From positions 1-39,782 of the IMG/VR virus record IMGVR_UViG_3300043418_000109: 39,782 nt of DNA; one strand, given 5' to 3'. Below, piece after piece: positions 7,415 through 16,826 of this stretch (its first letter is position 1; each line of letters starts with the position of its first letter). The notes beneath the pieces were generated by a model that was given only the letters and a program-made list of their open reading frames with translations, had not been told where the DNA came from and did no database searches. Both the position numbers and the translations under genes were made by a program. This stretch comes from a virus.

Positions 7415-8837
7415 TTTAGGCGCATTTGCAGGTGGTCTGGCCAAGGGCGGCATAGACACGTACTCCACGCTGTCGGACATTGAGTCTCAAAAGAAACGTG
7501 ATGAGTTAGTTGGCCTTCAAACTCAGCAGATGAAATCGGAGATGCAGGGTAAAGAAGCTCTACGTTCTGCTATTGCCGACCAAGGTGGGGCAAATTCTTT
7601 TACTCCAAACTTCAACGGCACTGGTGGCATGGACACTAATGATGTGGCCCCCACTCCTGTACAAATGTCTGCATCTGAGCGCCGCTCAGCTATTGAACAG
7701 CGGGCCATCGCAGGCGGAGCAGACCCAGAGGCAGCTATGCGTTACACGGCTACTCGCCGTACCGCTGACTTATCAGATGCGTTCGACACAACTATGGATA
7801 AGCTCCATAAAGAGTCTGCTGACCGTATGTCTAGCATCAAAGCTACTGCCGAGTCCGGTGGTATGAAAGGGCTTACGGAGAAGTTTGGCCCTGAGCTAAA
7901 GAAAGTTTTTGGGCATGACATTCAGTTCAAGCCAGTGCCCGGCGCAGCTGGCGAAATTGTAGCTATGGACGGGAAGAAAGTTGTTGGCCGCTACAGCAGC
8001 CTAGGCGACGCAACTCAAGCACTGGAAGGCCTTGTTGGCCAAGAGTTTGAAACTAAGTTTTCCAAAGCGATGATGCAGCCCGGTATGTTCAGTTCTTCCA
8101 AAGAACTGTCTGACTACATGATGAAGAAGCAAGAGCTCGGGTATAAAGGTCGTGAGTTGGACATCAAAGAGCCATACTACAAGGCCGAGGCTAACAAAGC
8201 CAATGCTCAAGCGTCTGCACTTGGTGCTGCAGATTCTGAACGCCGCAAGACTAGCACCCCTGCTTACCAGAAGATGCTGGAAGAAGGTAATGCTATTACC
8301 AACAAGCTGAATGACCCTAACCTGCCTGCTCAGGAACGAGTTGCTTTACAGCGCCAATCTGATATGCACCAAGTTAAGATTGCCAACTACTTGGGCAAGA
8401 CGCTGGTTCCAAAAGAACGCGGTAACCCTAATGAGCTGGCCCCAGTCAAAGATAACCCCGGTATGTTCGTAGCCTCTAACGGTATCTACTACCGCCAAGA
8501 TGGTGACTCTATGACTCCAATCGTCACACCTGCTTTGAAAGCTCAGTTAGCTAAAGAAGCTGCTGCTGCTAAGGCTGAGACAGACTCAGCTGGCAAGCGA
8601 ACTAAGGCATTAACACCTGCTTCTACTGGTAGTCATGCTGCGGTTGATAGCTGGAAACCAGCTCAAACAGCCCCCGGATTGCCAGCAAACGCCCGTACAG
8701 AACTTGCGGATATTAACAAACGCTTACAGCTAGCCGGGATTAGCCCAGAGACTGAGGCTAGCTTATTACTCCGCAAACAGGAGCTACTTGGAACCGGCTC
8801 CGGTAATCGGTTGCTTAACGCTCGCGGTATAGATTAA
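7404..8837 (+). CDS. putative internal virion / ejection protein, 477 aa
   Basis: Starts at ATG 7404 after AAGGTG, overlapping the S74 gene by 11 bases. The N-terminus (FNLGAFAGGLAKGGIDTYST) is Gly/Ala-rich, followed by long charged helical stretches (about 20-60, 225-300, 375-400) and a final helix (ARTELADINKRLQLAGI...LLLRKQELL). There is no catalytic motif. Its place between the S74 protein and the giant 2650-residue protein matches the three-gene block of ejection proteins in podoviruses (compare T7 gp14-gp15-gp16). That function is inferred from order and composition only. Confidence 0.72.
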   Translation: MAFNLGAFAGGLAKGGIDTYSTLSDIESQKKRDELVGLQTQQMKSEMQGKEALRSAIADQGGANSFTPNFNGTGGMDTNDVAPTPVQMSASERRSAIEQRAIAGGADPEAAMRYTATRRTADLSDAFDTTMDKLHKESADRMSSIKATAESGGMKGLTEKFGPELKKVFGHDIQFKPVPGAAGEIVAMDGKKVVGRYSSLGDATQALEGLVGQEFETKFSKAMMQPGMFSSSKELSDYMMKKQELGYKGRELDIKEPYYKAEANKANAQASALGAADSERRKTSTPAYQKMLEEGNAITNKLNDPNLPAQERVALQRQSDMHQVKIANYLGKTLVPKERGNPNELAPVKDNPGMFVASNGIYYRQDGDSMTPIVTPALKAQLAKEAAAAKAETDSAGKRTKALTPASTGSHAAVDSWKPAQTAPGLPANARTELADINKRLQLAGISPETEASLLLRKQELLGTGSGNRLLNARGID

Positions 8838-8863
8838 ACTATCGCATCTGTTAAAGGTGTTTC

Positions 8864-11800
8864 ATGCCATTCTTAAAAGCCCTTCGTTCTGACCCTGCAT
8901 TCAAAGACTTCACGGACGAAGAGCTTTTAGTAGCTACACATCGAACCCTTGGCGGGTCCATTGAGGACGCAGCTAATACCTTGGGATTGGGTAACCCTAA
9001 TGGCGGGGTCTCCTCGCAGCAACTTTCCTCATCAGTTGATCGCTATCAAGCTGGACTTTATGGTGTTGGCGAAGCTGTAGCTGGCGCAGTAGGCGCAGAC
9101 CGGGCTGCATCTGCCCTAGGGCAAAGCCGGAAAGACAACGAGCTCCAAGCTGATATAGCTGAGGGCCGCGCTCGCCGCCAAGGTGCAGTTGGGTCATGGG
9201 AAGATGTCCACGGTGTTGGTGATTTTGGTAGCTATGCCAAGGGCATGGCCATTCAGTCTCTTCCATACGCGGCTGAAGCTATAGCTGGTGGCGCTCTCGC
9301 TCGTGGGGCAATGTCTGGCACCCGTGCCGCTCTCACTGGGGCAAAGACTCTTGAAGAAGTAAATGCACTAAAGCGTACACAAGACCTCGGCTCTTTGGCC
9401 GGGGCCACTGCTGCTTCATACCCATCTTCCGTGGGCGATATTCTTCAAAACCAACGTGAGCAAACAAATGGGCAGACCAACCTTGGCGCTGCCGCTGCAC
9501 TTGGCGTCCCATACGCAGCGTTTAACGCGTTGGGCGAAACCGGGCTGCTAGCCAAAGGGGCTCTTCCTAAAAATCCATTGAATCTCCTAGACAGCGTGGG
9601 CGGATTTAAAGGTGGTGCTGCTCGCGCTGGCGCTTCATTGATTAAAACCGGTGCGGAAGAAGCTGTTGGTGAAACTGGCCAAGAGGTCGTCAATCAATTT
9701 GGACGTATGGCTGTTGACTCCAACGCTGCGCTGACTGACCCTGAAGCTCTGCAACGCTATAAAGAATCTGCTATTGGGGGCTTCGCTCTAGGTGGCTTAA
9801 TGGGCGGCGCTACTGGCTGGCGTCGTAGCCAAGATAGCTCGAATGAGATTGCTGGCGCGTTAAAGGCTAAGGACATTAGCCAGCCAGATATTACAACCAC
9901 ACAGTTTGCGGCTCCGACAGCTCCTGTTGCGTTTGGGCAACAACCTACCCCCATGGCTCCAGCAGTCGCAGGTGGTACAACAGACATTGCAGTAGCCCAA
10001 CAGCAAGCTCAACAAGCAGAAGCTCGGCAGCAAGCTGCTCAGCAGGCACAGGCTACCCGCGAAAAGGCTTTGCAAGATTTCAACGTGGCGGCTCCTGACG
10101 CTAAGCAAGGCCAGTTCCTTGGTAAGCCAATCTTTGGGCCAATGATTTCTCAGGTGGGTGATGCTATCGCTCCGCTCGACGCTGCCATGGACCCGCATCA
10201 GCGCACCATTACGCAAGCCGTGATTGCAGCCAATGCCGAAACAGGCGGCAAGCTGATTAGCTTCTCATTCAACGCTAACAACCCACAAGCTTCTGTCCAA
10301 AAGGGTTTTGAGGCTGTGGCCAAGGCCGCCAACAAATTCCAGATTGCCCATGTGCAGTCAACTGAAGAGGCCGCTCAAATCTTGGATGCTCAGTCACAGA
10401 CTGCCAAGAAGGGCGAGCTCGACCAAATCAACGCTATTTACTTTGCCCTAACGGGTAAGGACACCTCGGGCTACATTGCAGCCCAACAAACCGAAGCCAA
10501 AAAAGGAGCTAAAGATGGAAAACTGCAACTGCAACAGCAAAACAATGCCGGGGTTCGAGAAATTCCAGTCACAGGCGGAGCAACAGAAGCAATCGCTGGA
10601 GGAAATGGGCCTGTACGACCCACTCAAGTTCAATCCGTCGGAGCAACAAGTGTCGGAGCGGGACCGCTTGACCAGCAAGCTGGACAGCCATCAACAGGCG
10701 GAGTACGGCCAAGCCCCACAACCGATGTCACTGCCAATGCTGGCAGTAGCACCACGTCGAACACGCAAGTAAATGAGCAAGCTCAAGCAACCGTTCCAAG
10801 TGCCGCCCAAGTCACCAACGAACGACTCCCTAATGAAAATCTTGGGTCAGTTCCTTCAGCTCAACAAGAGCAATCCGTTGAAGAACAACGAGCCGAAGAA
10901 GTCCCCAACTTAATCCGCTCCGCGCTCCGTATGGTTTACAAGTCTGACCGCAAGGTCGACTTGATGCTGCGCCTAACAGAAAAGACTCAGCGTGGTGACT
11001 ATGCTGCATTGGCGAAAGAATATGGGGTAAGCGAGCAGTACGTTAAGGAGTTGGCGGCTGAGGCCATCACTGATAAGGATGAGACGTTCCCACGTTTCAT
11101 CATGAAGAACATTGACAAATTCATGGCTGCGGTCAATGCGCAAGCGGAGCAATCTGGCATCAGCGTATTGGAAGCCTTGGACGCACTGGAAGCTATCCAT
11201 GATGCCTATGAAGGCGGGCTCGCTTCTCAGTTGGGTACGGAAGTCAATGAGGGCGACCTTATCAATGCTGGCATGGAAATCCAGAATCTCAAAGAGCGCA
11301 CTGATAACCAAGGTAAAGGCACTGGCAAGATAGACCGCACCAACGTATCCGACTTGGCCGAAGAAGGCAACAAGATGGAAGCCTTGATGCAACAGTACTT
11401 GGACTTGTCCAATGAGCTGGAAGCTGCCACTGAAGCCAATGACGAACGTGTCCAAGAACTGGAAGAACAAGTAGCAGCGCTGACTACAAAGATTGCTGAG
11501 GCTGAGAAGAAAGAGAAGTCCCGCGTCCGCGAGACGGCTGGTAAACAAGCACCTAAGGAAACAGAAAATGCCGTTCAAGTCGAAAGCACAGATGAGGGAG
11601 ATGTTCGCCAACCAACCGGAAGTGGCGAAAAAGTGGGCAAAGCTAACGCCAAACCCCAAGAGCCTACCCGAGCACGTAAAGCCAACAACGAAACAAAAAC
11701 GATCCACCGCGTCACCTACGAAGGCAAAGCGGCCACGGTAACTATTATTCGTAATAAGGCAACACCAGAAAAGATTGAAGCCGTCACCGTTAAGCCTGAT

Positions 11801-14800
11801 GGCGAAAGGTTCGCCTTAATAAACTTAGGTGCCCAAGGGGTTGTGTCGGATGAAAAAATGCTGGCCAACATGGTTGAGGGTGACATCATTGACGCCACTA
11901 CTGAACCAACGCTTGGGGCAAAGACCGACGCAGAAAAAGCTGCTGCAGCATGGGACACAGTCGCAGATACCGTTCCCGGTGCTCCTACGTTCGCCCAGCT
12001 GTCGGAAGATGAGCGCAATACGTTCATTGAGTTCGGCTCAGAGAACTGGTCTGCTGACGACGTGCGCACCGAGTTGGTCAAGCTGAATGCTAAGTTCGGT
12101 AAAGACGTTCGCGCTATCAATCCGTACACCGTGGCTGAGCTGACCAAAGACATTGAAGATTTTGTCCGCGCATCAATCTCATCGCGCAAGTTGGTCATAG
12201 TTAACTCAGTAGAAGACCTGACAAACTCTGCTGACAAGGTTGTACAACAGATTGGCGCTGTCCTCGCCATTGAAGGCGCTTACGGCGTCGCGGTAAATGG
12301 TCGCGCCTTCCTGATTGCAAACCGTATCGAAAAAGGTATGGGGCGTGCCAAATTTATGCACGAGGTCGGAGCTCACATAGGGCTAGAAAATCTGCTGCCT
12401 AAAGCAACATACGACCGCCTTGTCGCCCAGATTAAAAAGTGGACAAACTCTGACGCTGACACTGATGAAGTTACCTTGGCTGCCAGAGCTGAGATGCGTG
12501 TCCTCAACGCTAACACTCCTGCCGCGGACTATGATGCAGAACTGCTAGCTTACTTCATTGAGGAAGCTGTCCAAGCAGGCATTGACCCAACCGCTTCTGG
12601 TAAAGAGGCTGGTGCTCTACGCGAGTGGTTCCGTACGTTGTGGGCTGCGTTTAAGGTAGCTGTGCGTAGGCTGGGATACAACCCTGAGTCCATGACTGCG
12701 CAAGACATTGTGGATATGGCTTTTGGCGCTGCTCGTTTAGAGATGTCAGGTACATACCACGGCACTGCCGCCAGCTTTCGCAACTTCCGTAACAAATACA
12801 TTGGCTCTGGAGAAGGGGCTACTGCATACGGTTGGGGTACATACCTTGCTGAACGCTATGGAATTGCCAAGGGGTATTTTGAAGCTGACGTGCGCCGAAA
12901 GGCCGGAGCACCCAAGCTGTTGTGGGCAGCTTTTTCAGATGCAGGTATTAAGCCGGACGCACTTCTTAAAAATTATTATAACCATCAAGGTGAAAAGCTT
13001 ATTCTGATGGCGCAAGCCGGGATCAAATCCAAAGCGAACGGCGATTTGATCGTTACTGTTAAGTACCTCGATGGGCGCATGGCTGGTCAGACTGAGTCTC
13101 GTAGCTTAAATAACATTGTCGATGCCAAGGGTGACCTCGCGTTTAGCAATGAGCAACAAACAGCACTTGGGAAATCCGCTGCCCAATATACTTCCGAGTC
13201 AGAGGGCAACCTCATGCGAGTTGATACCTCGGTTGCCGACGACGAGTTATTTAACTACAACGCCACAGTAGCTGACCAGCCACAACGGGTAAAAACCGCC
13301 ATCAAATCTTTACTCGAGCCAATCGCGGATGAGGTAGTAGACCGTACTAACACCGATGTGGATGAACTTACTGGGCGAGACCTGTTTGGTACTGGTGAGA
13401 ATGACCTTGGCTTGCTGAGCCGTTTAATCATGGATGATGTCCTTGTCGGTAAGGGCGCTGCGTTTGATAAGGCTGTTCAGCAAGGGGAGTTCCACAAAGC
13501 AGCATCTTTACTTCTCGAAGAAGTGGGCGTCGCAGGCATTAAGCACTTAGATGCTCGTAGCCGTGGCACTGCCACTAGCGTCATTCAGTTCCGTGGAAAA
13601 TCATACAACCGAGATGAGTTGCGGGATGCCGCTCGCGCTGCCTACGCAGCCAAGGACGATGTGCAAACATTTGAAATGGGTATGTTGCGAAGTCTGCTTC
13701 AGAACGGGGTCGCTCATGTCAAGGCTATGCACCAGTCCAAGCAAGCATATTACGAGCGCATGTTCTACAAGACGGACAAAGAGTCTGCTGAGAAATTCAA
13801 AGTCCCTTTCAATGAAGAACAAGCTCGTGCAGATGCAAAACGCAAAACCAAAGACCTGTTTGAGACCAAAGCGCTTGACTGGCTGGATAAGCATGAGTCT
13901 GAGATTTCCTTGGCAGAGAACCCACGTACGTACAACCGTATCTTGTTCAGTGATAAAAACATCTTCCGTGTGGGCGGCCAAGTTGCGGCAGATAAAGACC
14001 GCATGCGCTTCGGTAAAGAAATGTCTACCCGTCTGAACGAAGGTTTGGACAATGTGCTGCCTGCCTCGGTATCTAAGCCCGCCAAATCAGTGGTGACCAA
14101 CTTGGCCACTGCGGCTAAGAACGGACTGCTGTCTGCTGGTATCACTGAAGACATCGTCAACATGGCCGGTAAGTACATGCGTTCGGCTCAGGACTACCTG
14201 ACTGCTCAGTACGCTCGTCAAAAGACGCGCCTCGACTTTGAACAGAAGATTGAGTCCATCTTGGATGGGTTTGATAAGTTGCCCAAGGTCCTGCAAGGCG
14301 AAGGTGCTGGTAGCGTGAACCGGTTCATCTTAGACTCCACAATGGCCAAGAAGTGGGGCTACTATCCCGGCGAACATCGCATTGGTACAACCTTGTTTGA
14401 GGTTGACCCTGACCTAGCTGCACGATTCAAAGCTTTCCCTGCTGACGCCCAACAAGTTATCCGTGATGTGTTTGAGCATGGCTATACAGCCCTCAAGGCC
14501 AAGAGTGACGCTATCGACGCTGCGGTTGAACGTGAGTTCGCTGAACGCACTAAAGCTGCTCAAGGCGATGCTGACCTGATGGATGAAGTGGCACAAGCTA
14601 AGAAGCTGATGCGCTCGCAACTGAGCAAAATCCAGAACGTGGACTTCACTACTCCTTACGCTTACCTTGGTCGTTACGGCGATTACGTGGTGGCTGCCAA
14701 GTCTGCTGAGTTCAAGTACTGGGAAGGCGTTGCCGCTGAGAAAGGCGAGAACAAGGAACGTGCCATTGGCTGGCTGGCTGAGCATGTCTCCAATCCAGAG

Positions 14801-16816
14801 CACTACGTTGTTCAGTTCGCTGAGACTCAAGGTGAGGCTGACCAGATTGCTGCTGACCTGATGGCCACTGGTAAGTTCGATATGGACGGCTCTGAGGCTG
14901 GCCCTAAAGAAGATGCGGCTTCCTTCATTGGCTCTGATGTCCACCTCGCTGTGGCTCGTTTACGTAACCTCATCACCCGCCAAGGTGGCGAAGAAGGTGA
15001 AGGCAGTGCTGAGCTCAACCGTATGGTGTCTGACCTGTACTTGATGACTGCTGCTGAAAACAGTGCTCGCAAGTCGGAAATCATGCGTAAGTATGTGGCT
15101 GGTGCAAACGCCAACATGATGCGTAACTTGGCCACGTCTGGCCGAGCCGATGCTCACTTCCTGAGCACCATGAAGCACAACGATGAAGTTGTTGAGTCTC
15201 TTGAGCGTATGCGCAATGAGGCCAAGAATAATGTCCGCAACGCAATGCCTATCTACAACGAGTTGTTCAAACGCCAAACGAACAGCCTTGAGTACAAGAC
15301 TCCATCGCCATTGAGCCGTGCTCTGACTCAGGCCACCTCTGTGTGGTTCTTGGCCACTAGCCCTGCGTTCTATCTGCAACAGTTGCTGCAAACTACTGTG
15401 CTGTCGCTGCCGTACATGTCTGGCCGCCTTGGCTACTTCCGCTCGGTTCGTGCCATCAAGTCTGCGTACAGTGACGTGGCGGAGTTGGTCAAAGGCTTGG
15501 GCGTCAATGCCCACATTGATTTCTCTAAGGCCCCAGCTGATGTGCGCGCTATGCTCCAGACTCTGGTCGGCATGGGCAAGATTGATATTGGTATCGACGC
15601 TGACGCCAAGGCTCGCGCTGGTGAGCACAACGCACTGAACACAGTAATGCGCAAGCTCCAAGGTGTAAATAACCGTATTGAAGCTGTGAACCGTGCAACT
15701 GCTGCTATCGCTGCATACCGTGGTTACATCCAACGCTACGGTGCTGGTAGCACTGACGCTGCTACTAAGTTTGCTGCTGAAGTTGTGTCCAATACCCATG
15801 GCTCATACGACGGCTTTAACACCCCACGTATCTTGAACTCCGACACTGGCCGCTTGATTGGCCAGTTCAAGCGCTTCCAAATCATTCAGCTCTCCATGCT
15901 GGGCAAGCTCATCAACACATCCTTCAAAGGCGCAAGTCCCGAGGAGCGTGTGATCGCACGACGTGCGTTGGCTTTCATCACAGGCCACATGGCTGTACTC
16001 GGCGGCGCACTCGGTGTTCCATTTGTACAACAAGTCGGCGCTATGTTGCTGGCTGCCTTCGGCGATGATGACGAACCAAAAGACCTCGAGTACCAACTGC
16101 GCCAAGCTATCGGTGACGAGACTATGGCCAACCTGCTCCTGAACGGTGTACCCGCTGCGGCTGGTGTGAACCTCGGTGGCAAGCTGGGTATGGGCAACGT
16201 CGCTTCTATCCTGCCATTCACTGACGTGGACTTGTCCAAGCGTTCTGGTTATGAGAAGATGGCTGTCGGCTTGATGGGCCCATTCTTTGGTGGTCTGGCT
16301 CCTAAGTTCATCGACGGTGCTGGCATGGTAGCCAAAGGTGAGTACTACAAGGGTCTGGAATTGTTGATGCCCAACGGTGTTGGCAATGCGATGAAGGGCG
16401 TCCGCTACGCTAACGAAGGTGTGACTATGCGCAACGGCGATGTAGTCTTGAAGCCTGAAGAAATCAGCATGGTAGATGCCGCGTTCCAAGCTGTTGGATT
16501 GCCAACGACTACTATTACTGGCCGTCAGTACACTCAGAAAGTCACTGCTGAGTTTGACCAGTTCTATTCTGACAAGACGGCGAACATTAAAGGTGCGTAC
16601 GTCAATGCGAACCGCGCTGGCGATACCGAAGGTATGGCTGAAGCCCGCAAAGACTGGGAAGAATTACAAGCCTCCCGTAAGCAAAATGGATATAAAATCC
16701 AACCTATGTCGGAGCTGTTTAAAGCTACTATGGCTGCCCGTAAGCGTGAAGCTGGTGTGGTGGACGGTGTGGAGACTAACAAGTCCAACAAACAGTTTGT
16801 AAAGAACATTATCTAA
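8864..16816 (+). CDS. giant internal virion / polyvalent protein (zincin-like, ART-like and PLxRFG-like regions)
   Basis: 2650 aa from ATG 8864 after AAGGTG. Order: helical N-terminus (1-60); Gly/Ala-rich, weakly hydrophobic segments (about 60-330) resembling ejection proteins; Gln-rich stretch (about 375-400); linker (about 550-680); coiled coil (about 835-890); second linker (about 900-950); metallopeptidase motif KFMHEVGAHIGLE (HEVGAH 1166-1171); ADP-ribosyltransferase-like motif beginning YHGTAASF (1298) with GEGATAYGWGTYLAE; PLxRFG-like PYAYLGRYGDY (1931-1941); C-terminal hydrophobic segments near 2155-2185 and 2365-2400. HExxH, ART and PLxRFG modules are known from phage polyvalent proteins thought to enter with DNA. 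No lysozyme or transglycosylase motif was found. Three other-frame ORFs lie in its linkers. Confidence 0.85.
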   Translation: MPFLKALRSDPAFKDFTDEELLVATHRTLGGSIEDAANTLGLGNPNGGVSSQQLSSSVDRYQAGLYGVGEAVAGAVGADRAASALGQSRKDNELQADIAEGRARRQGAVGSWEDVHGVGDFGSYAKGMAIQSLPYAAEAIAGGALARGAMSGTRAALTGAKTLEEVNALKRTQDLGSLAGATAASYPSSVGDILQNQREQTNGQTNLGAAAALGVPYAAFNALGETGLLAKGALPKNPLNLLDSVGGFKGGAARAGASLIKTGAEEAVGETGQEVVNQFGRMAVDSNAALTDPEALQRYKESAIGGFALGGLMGGATGWRRSQDSSNEIAGALKAKDISQPDITTTQFAAPTAPVAFGQQPTPMAPAVAGGTTDIAVAQQQAQQAEARQQAAQQAQATREKALQDFNVAAPDAKQGQFLGKPIFGPMISQVGDAIAPLDAAMDPHQRTITQAVIAANAETGGKLISFSFNANNPQASVQKGFEAVAKAANKFQIAHVQSTEEAAQILDAQSQTAKKGELDQINAIYFALTGKDTSGYIAAQQTEAKKGAKDGKLQLQQQNNAGVREIPVTGGATEAIAGGNGPVRPTQVQSVGATSVGAGPLDQQAGQPSTGGVRPSPTTDVTANAGSSTTSNTQVNEQAQATVPSAAQVTNERLPNENLGSVPSAQQEQSVEEQRAEEVPNLIRSALRMVYKSDRKVDLMLRLTEKTQRGDYAALAKEYGVSEQYVKELAAEAITDKDETFPRFIMKNIDKFMAAVNAQAEQSGISVLEALDALEAIHDAYEGGLASQLGTEVNEGDLINAGMEIQNLKERTDNQGKGTGKIDRTNVSDLAEEGNKMEALMQQYLDLSNELEAATEANDERVQELEEQVAALTTKIAEAEKKEKSRVRETAGKQAPKETENAVQVESTDEGDVRQPTGSGEKVGKANAKPQEPTRARKANNETKTIHRVTYEGKAATVTIIRNKATPEKIEAVTVKPDGERFALINLGAQGVVSDEKMLANMVEGDIIDATTEPTLGAKTDAEKAAAAWDTVADTVPGAPTFAQLSEDERNTFIEFGSENWSADDVRTELVKLNAKFGKDVRAINPYTVAELTKDIEDFVRASISSRKLVIVNSVEDLTNSADKVVQQIGAVLAIEGAYGVAVNGRAFLIANRIEKGMGRAKFMHEVGAHIGLENLLPKATYDRLVAQIKKWTNSDADTDEVTLAARAEMRVLNANTPAADYDAELLAYFIEEAVQAGIDPTASGKEAGALREWFRTLWAAFKVAVRRLGYNPESMTAQDIVDMAFGAARLEMSGTYHGTAASFRNFRNKYIGSGEGATAYGWGTYLAERYGIAKGYFEADVRRKAGAPKLLWAAFSDAGIKPDALLKNYYNHQGEKLILMAQAGIKSKANGDLIVTVKYLDGRMAGQTESRSLNNIVDAKGDLAFSNEQQTALGKSAAQYTSESEGNLMRVDTSVADDELFNYNATVADQPQRVKTAIKSLLEPIADEVVDRTNTDVDELTGRDLFGTGENDLGLLSRLIMDDVLVGKGAAFDKAVQQGEFHKAASLLLEEVGVAGIKHLDARSRGTATSVIQFRGKSYNRDELRDAARAAYAAKDDVQTFEMGMLRSLLQNGVAHVKAMHQSKQAYYERMFYKTDKESAEKFKVPFNEEQARADAKRKTKDLFETKALDWLDKHESEISLAENPRTYNRILFSDKNIFRVGGQVAADKDRMRFGKEMSTRLNEGLDNVLPASVSKPAKSVVTNLATAAKNGLLSAGITEDIVNMAGKYMRSAQDYLTAQYARQKTRLDFEQKIESILDGFDKLPKVLQGEGAGSVNRFILDSTMAKKWGYYPGEHRIGTTLFEVDPDLAARFKAFPADAQQVIRDVFEHGYTALKAKSDAIDAAVEREFAERTKAAQGDADLMDEVAQAKKLMRSQLSKIQNVDFTTPYAYLGRYGDYVVAAKSAEFKYWEGVAAEKGENKERAIGWLAEHVSNPEHYVVQFAETQGEADQIAADLMATGKFDMDGSEAGPKEDAASFIGSDVHLAVARLRNLITRQGGEEGEGSAELNRMVSDLYLMTAAENSARKSEIMRKYVAGANANMMRNLATSGRADAHFLSTMKHNDEVVESLERMRNEAKNNVRNAMPIYNELFKRQTNSLEYKTPSPLSRALTQATSVWFLATSPAFYLQQLLQTTVLSLPYMSGRLGYFRSVRAIKSAYSDVAELVKGLGVNAHIDFSKAPADVRAMLQTLVGMGKIDIGIDADAKARAGEHNALNTVMRKLQGVNNRIEAVNRATAAIAAYRGYIQRYGAGSTDAATKFAAEVVSNTHGSYDGFNTPRILNSDTGRLIGQFKRFQIIQLSMLGKLINTSFKGASPEERVIARRALAFITGHMAVLGGALGVPFVQQVGAMLLAAFGDDDEPKDLEYQLRQAIGDETMANLLLNGVPAAAGVNLGGKLGMGNVASILPFTDVDLSKRSGYEKMAVGLMGPFFGGLAPKFIDGAGMVAKGEYYKGLELLMPNGVGNAMKGVRYANEGVTMRNGDVVLKPEEISMVDAAFQAVGLPTTTITGRQYTQKVTAEFDQFYSDKTANIKGAYVNANRAGDTEGMAEARKDWEELQASRKQNGYKIQPMSELFKATMAARKREAGVVDGVETNKSNKQFVKNII
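10515..10772 (+). CDS. putative overprinted small gene (85 aa) inside the giant gene
   Basis: ATG 10515 is preceded by a perfect AAGGAG (10503-10508) with 6-base spacing, in the +1 frame relative to the host gene. The product is hydrophilic with a Cys/Asn start (MENCNCNSKTMPGFEKF), a helical charged middle (QSQAEQQKQSLEEMGLYD) and a basic end (APRRTRK). Its codons favour G/C third positions (CTG, AAG, GAG, CCG). In the giant's own frame the same bases give a low-complexity linker unusually rich in GGA glycine codons. That suggests the overlapping frame is under selection. Function unknown. Chance cannot be excluded without comparative data. Confidence 0.6.
   Translation: MENCNCNSKTMPGFEKFQSQAEQQKQSLEEMGLYDPLKFNPSEQQVSERDRLTSKLDSHQQAEYGQAPQPMSLPMLAVAPRRTRK
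10773..10913 (+). CDS. putative second overprinted ORF (46 aa)
   Basis: ATG 10773 directly follows the TAA of the preceding nested ORF in the same frame, so reinitiation is plausible; there is no separate Shine-Dalgarno. The product is basic: MSKLKQPFQVPPKSP, then a helix SLMKILGQFLQLNK and a Lys/Pro-rich tail. Codon choice resembles its neighbour (AAG, CTC, CCG). The giant's frame here is a Gln/Glu/Ala linker. Weaker evidence than for the two ORFs with their own ribosome-binding sites. Confidence 0.42.
   Translation: MSKLKQPFQVPPKSPTNDSLMKILGQFLQLNKSNPLKNNEPKKSPT
11568..11741 (+). CDS. putative overprinted small gene (57 aa), KSKAQ-type phage protein
   Basis: ATG 11568 lies 8 bases after AAGGA (11555-11559), again in the +1 frame of the giant gene. 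The product begins MPFKSKAQMREMFANQPEVA and continues KKWAKLTPNPKSLPEHVK. From memory this matches a recurrent small phage protein pattern (PFKSKAQ.R.MFA...A..WAK.TPN.K.LPE.V), normally a free-standing gene. The tail is Lys/Arg/Thr-rich. The function of such proteins is unknown. In the giant's frame the region is a charged linker between the coiled coil and the next folded segment. Confidence 0.62.
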   Translation: MPFKSKAQMREMFANQPEVAKKWAKLTPNPKSLPEHVKPTTKQKRSTASPTKAKRPR

Positions 16817-16826
16817 GGAGTTCACC

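Noticed and set aside
10973-11707. 244-codon antisense ORF (Phe/Leu-rich)
   Set aside because: Its hydrophobicity comes from reading Lys/Glu codons of the coiled-coil region backwards; no start signal.
14960-15799. 279-codon antisense ORF opposite the giant gene
   Set aside because: Same reason; Ser/Val/His-rich shadow without motifs or start signal.
15803-16489. 228-codon antisense ORF opposite the giant gene
   Set aside because: Antisense of strongly codon-biased coding DNA; no ribosome-binding site, His/Gln-rich shadow composition, and the sense frame has clear conserved hydrophobic segments.
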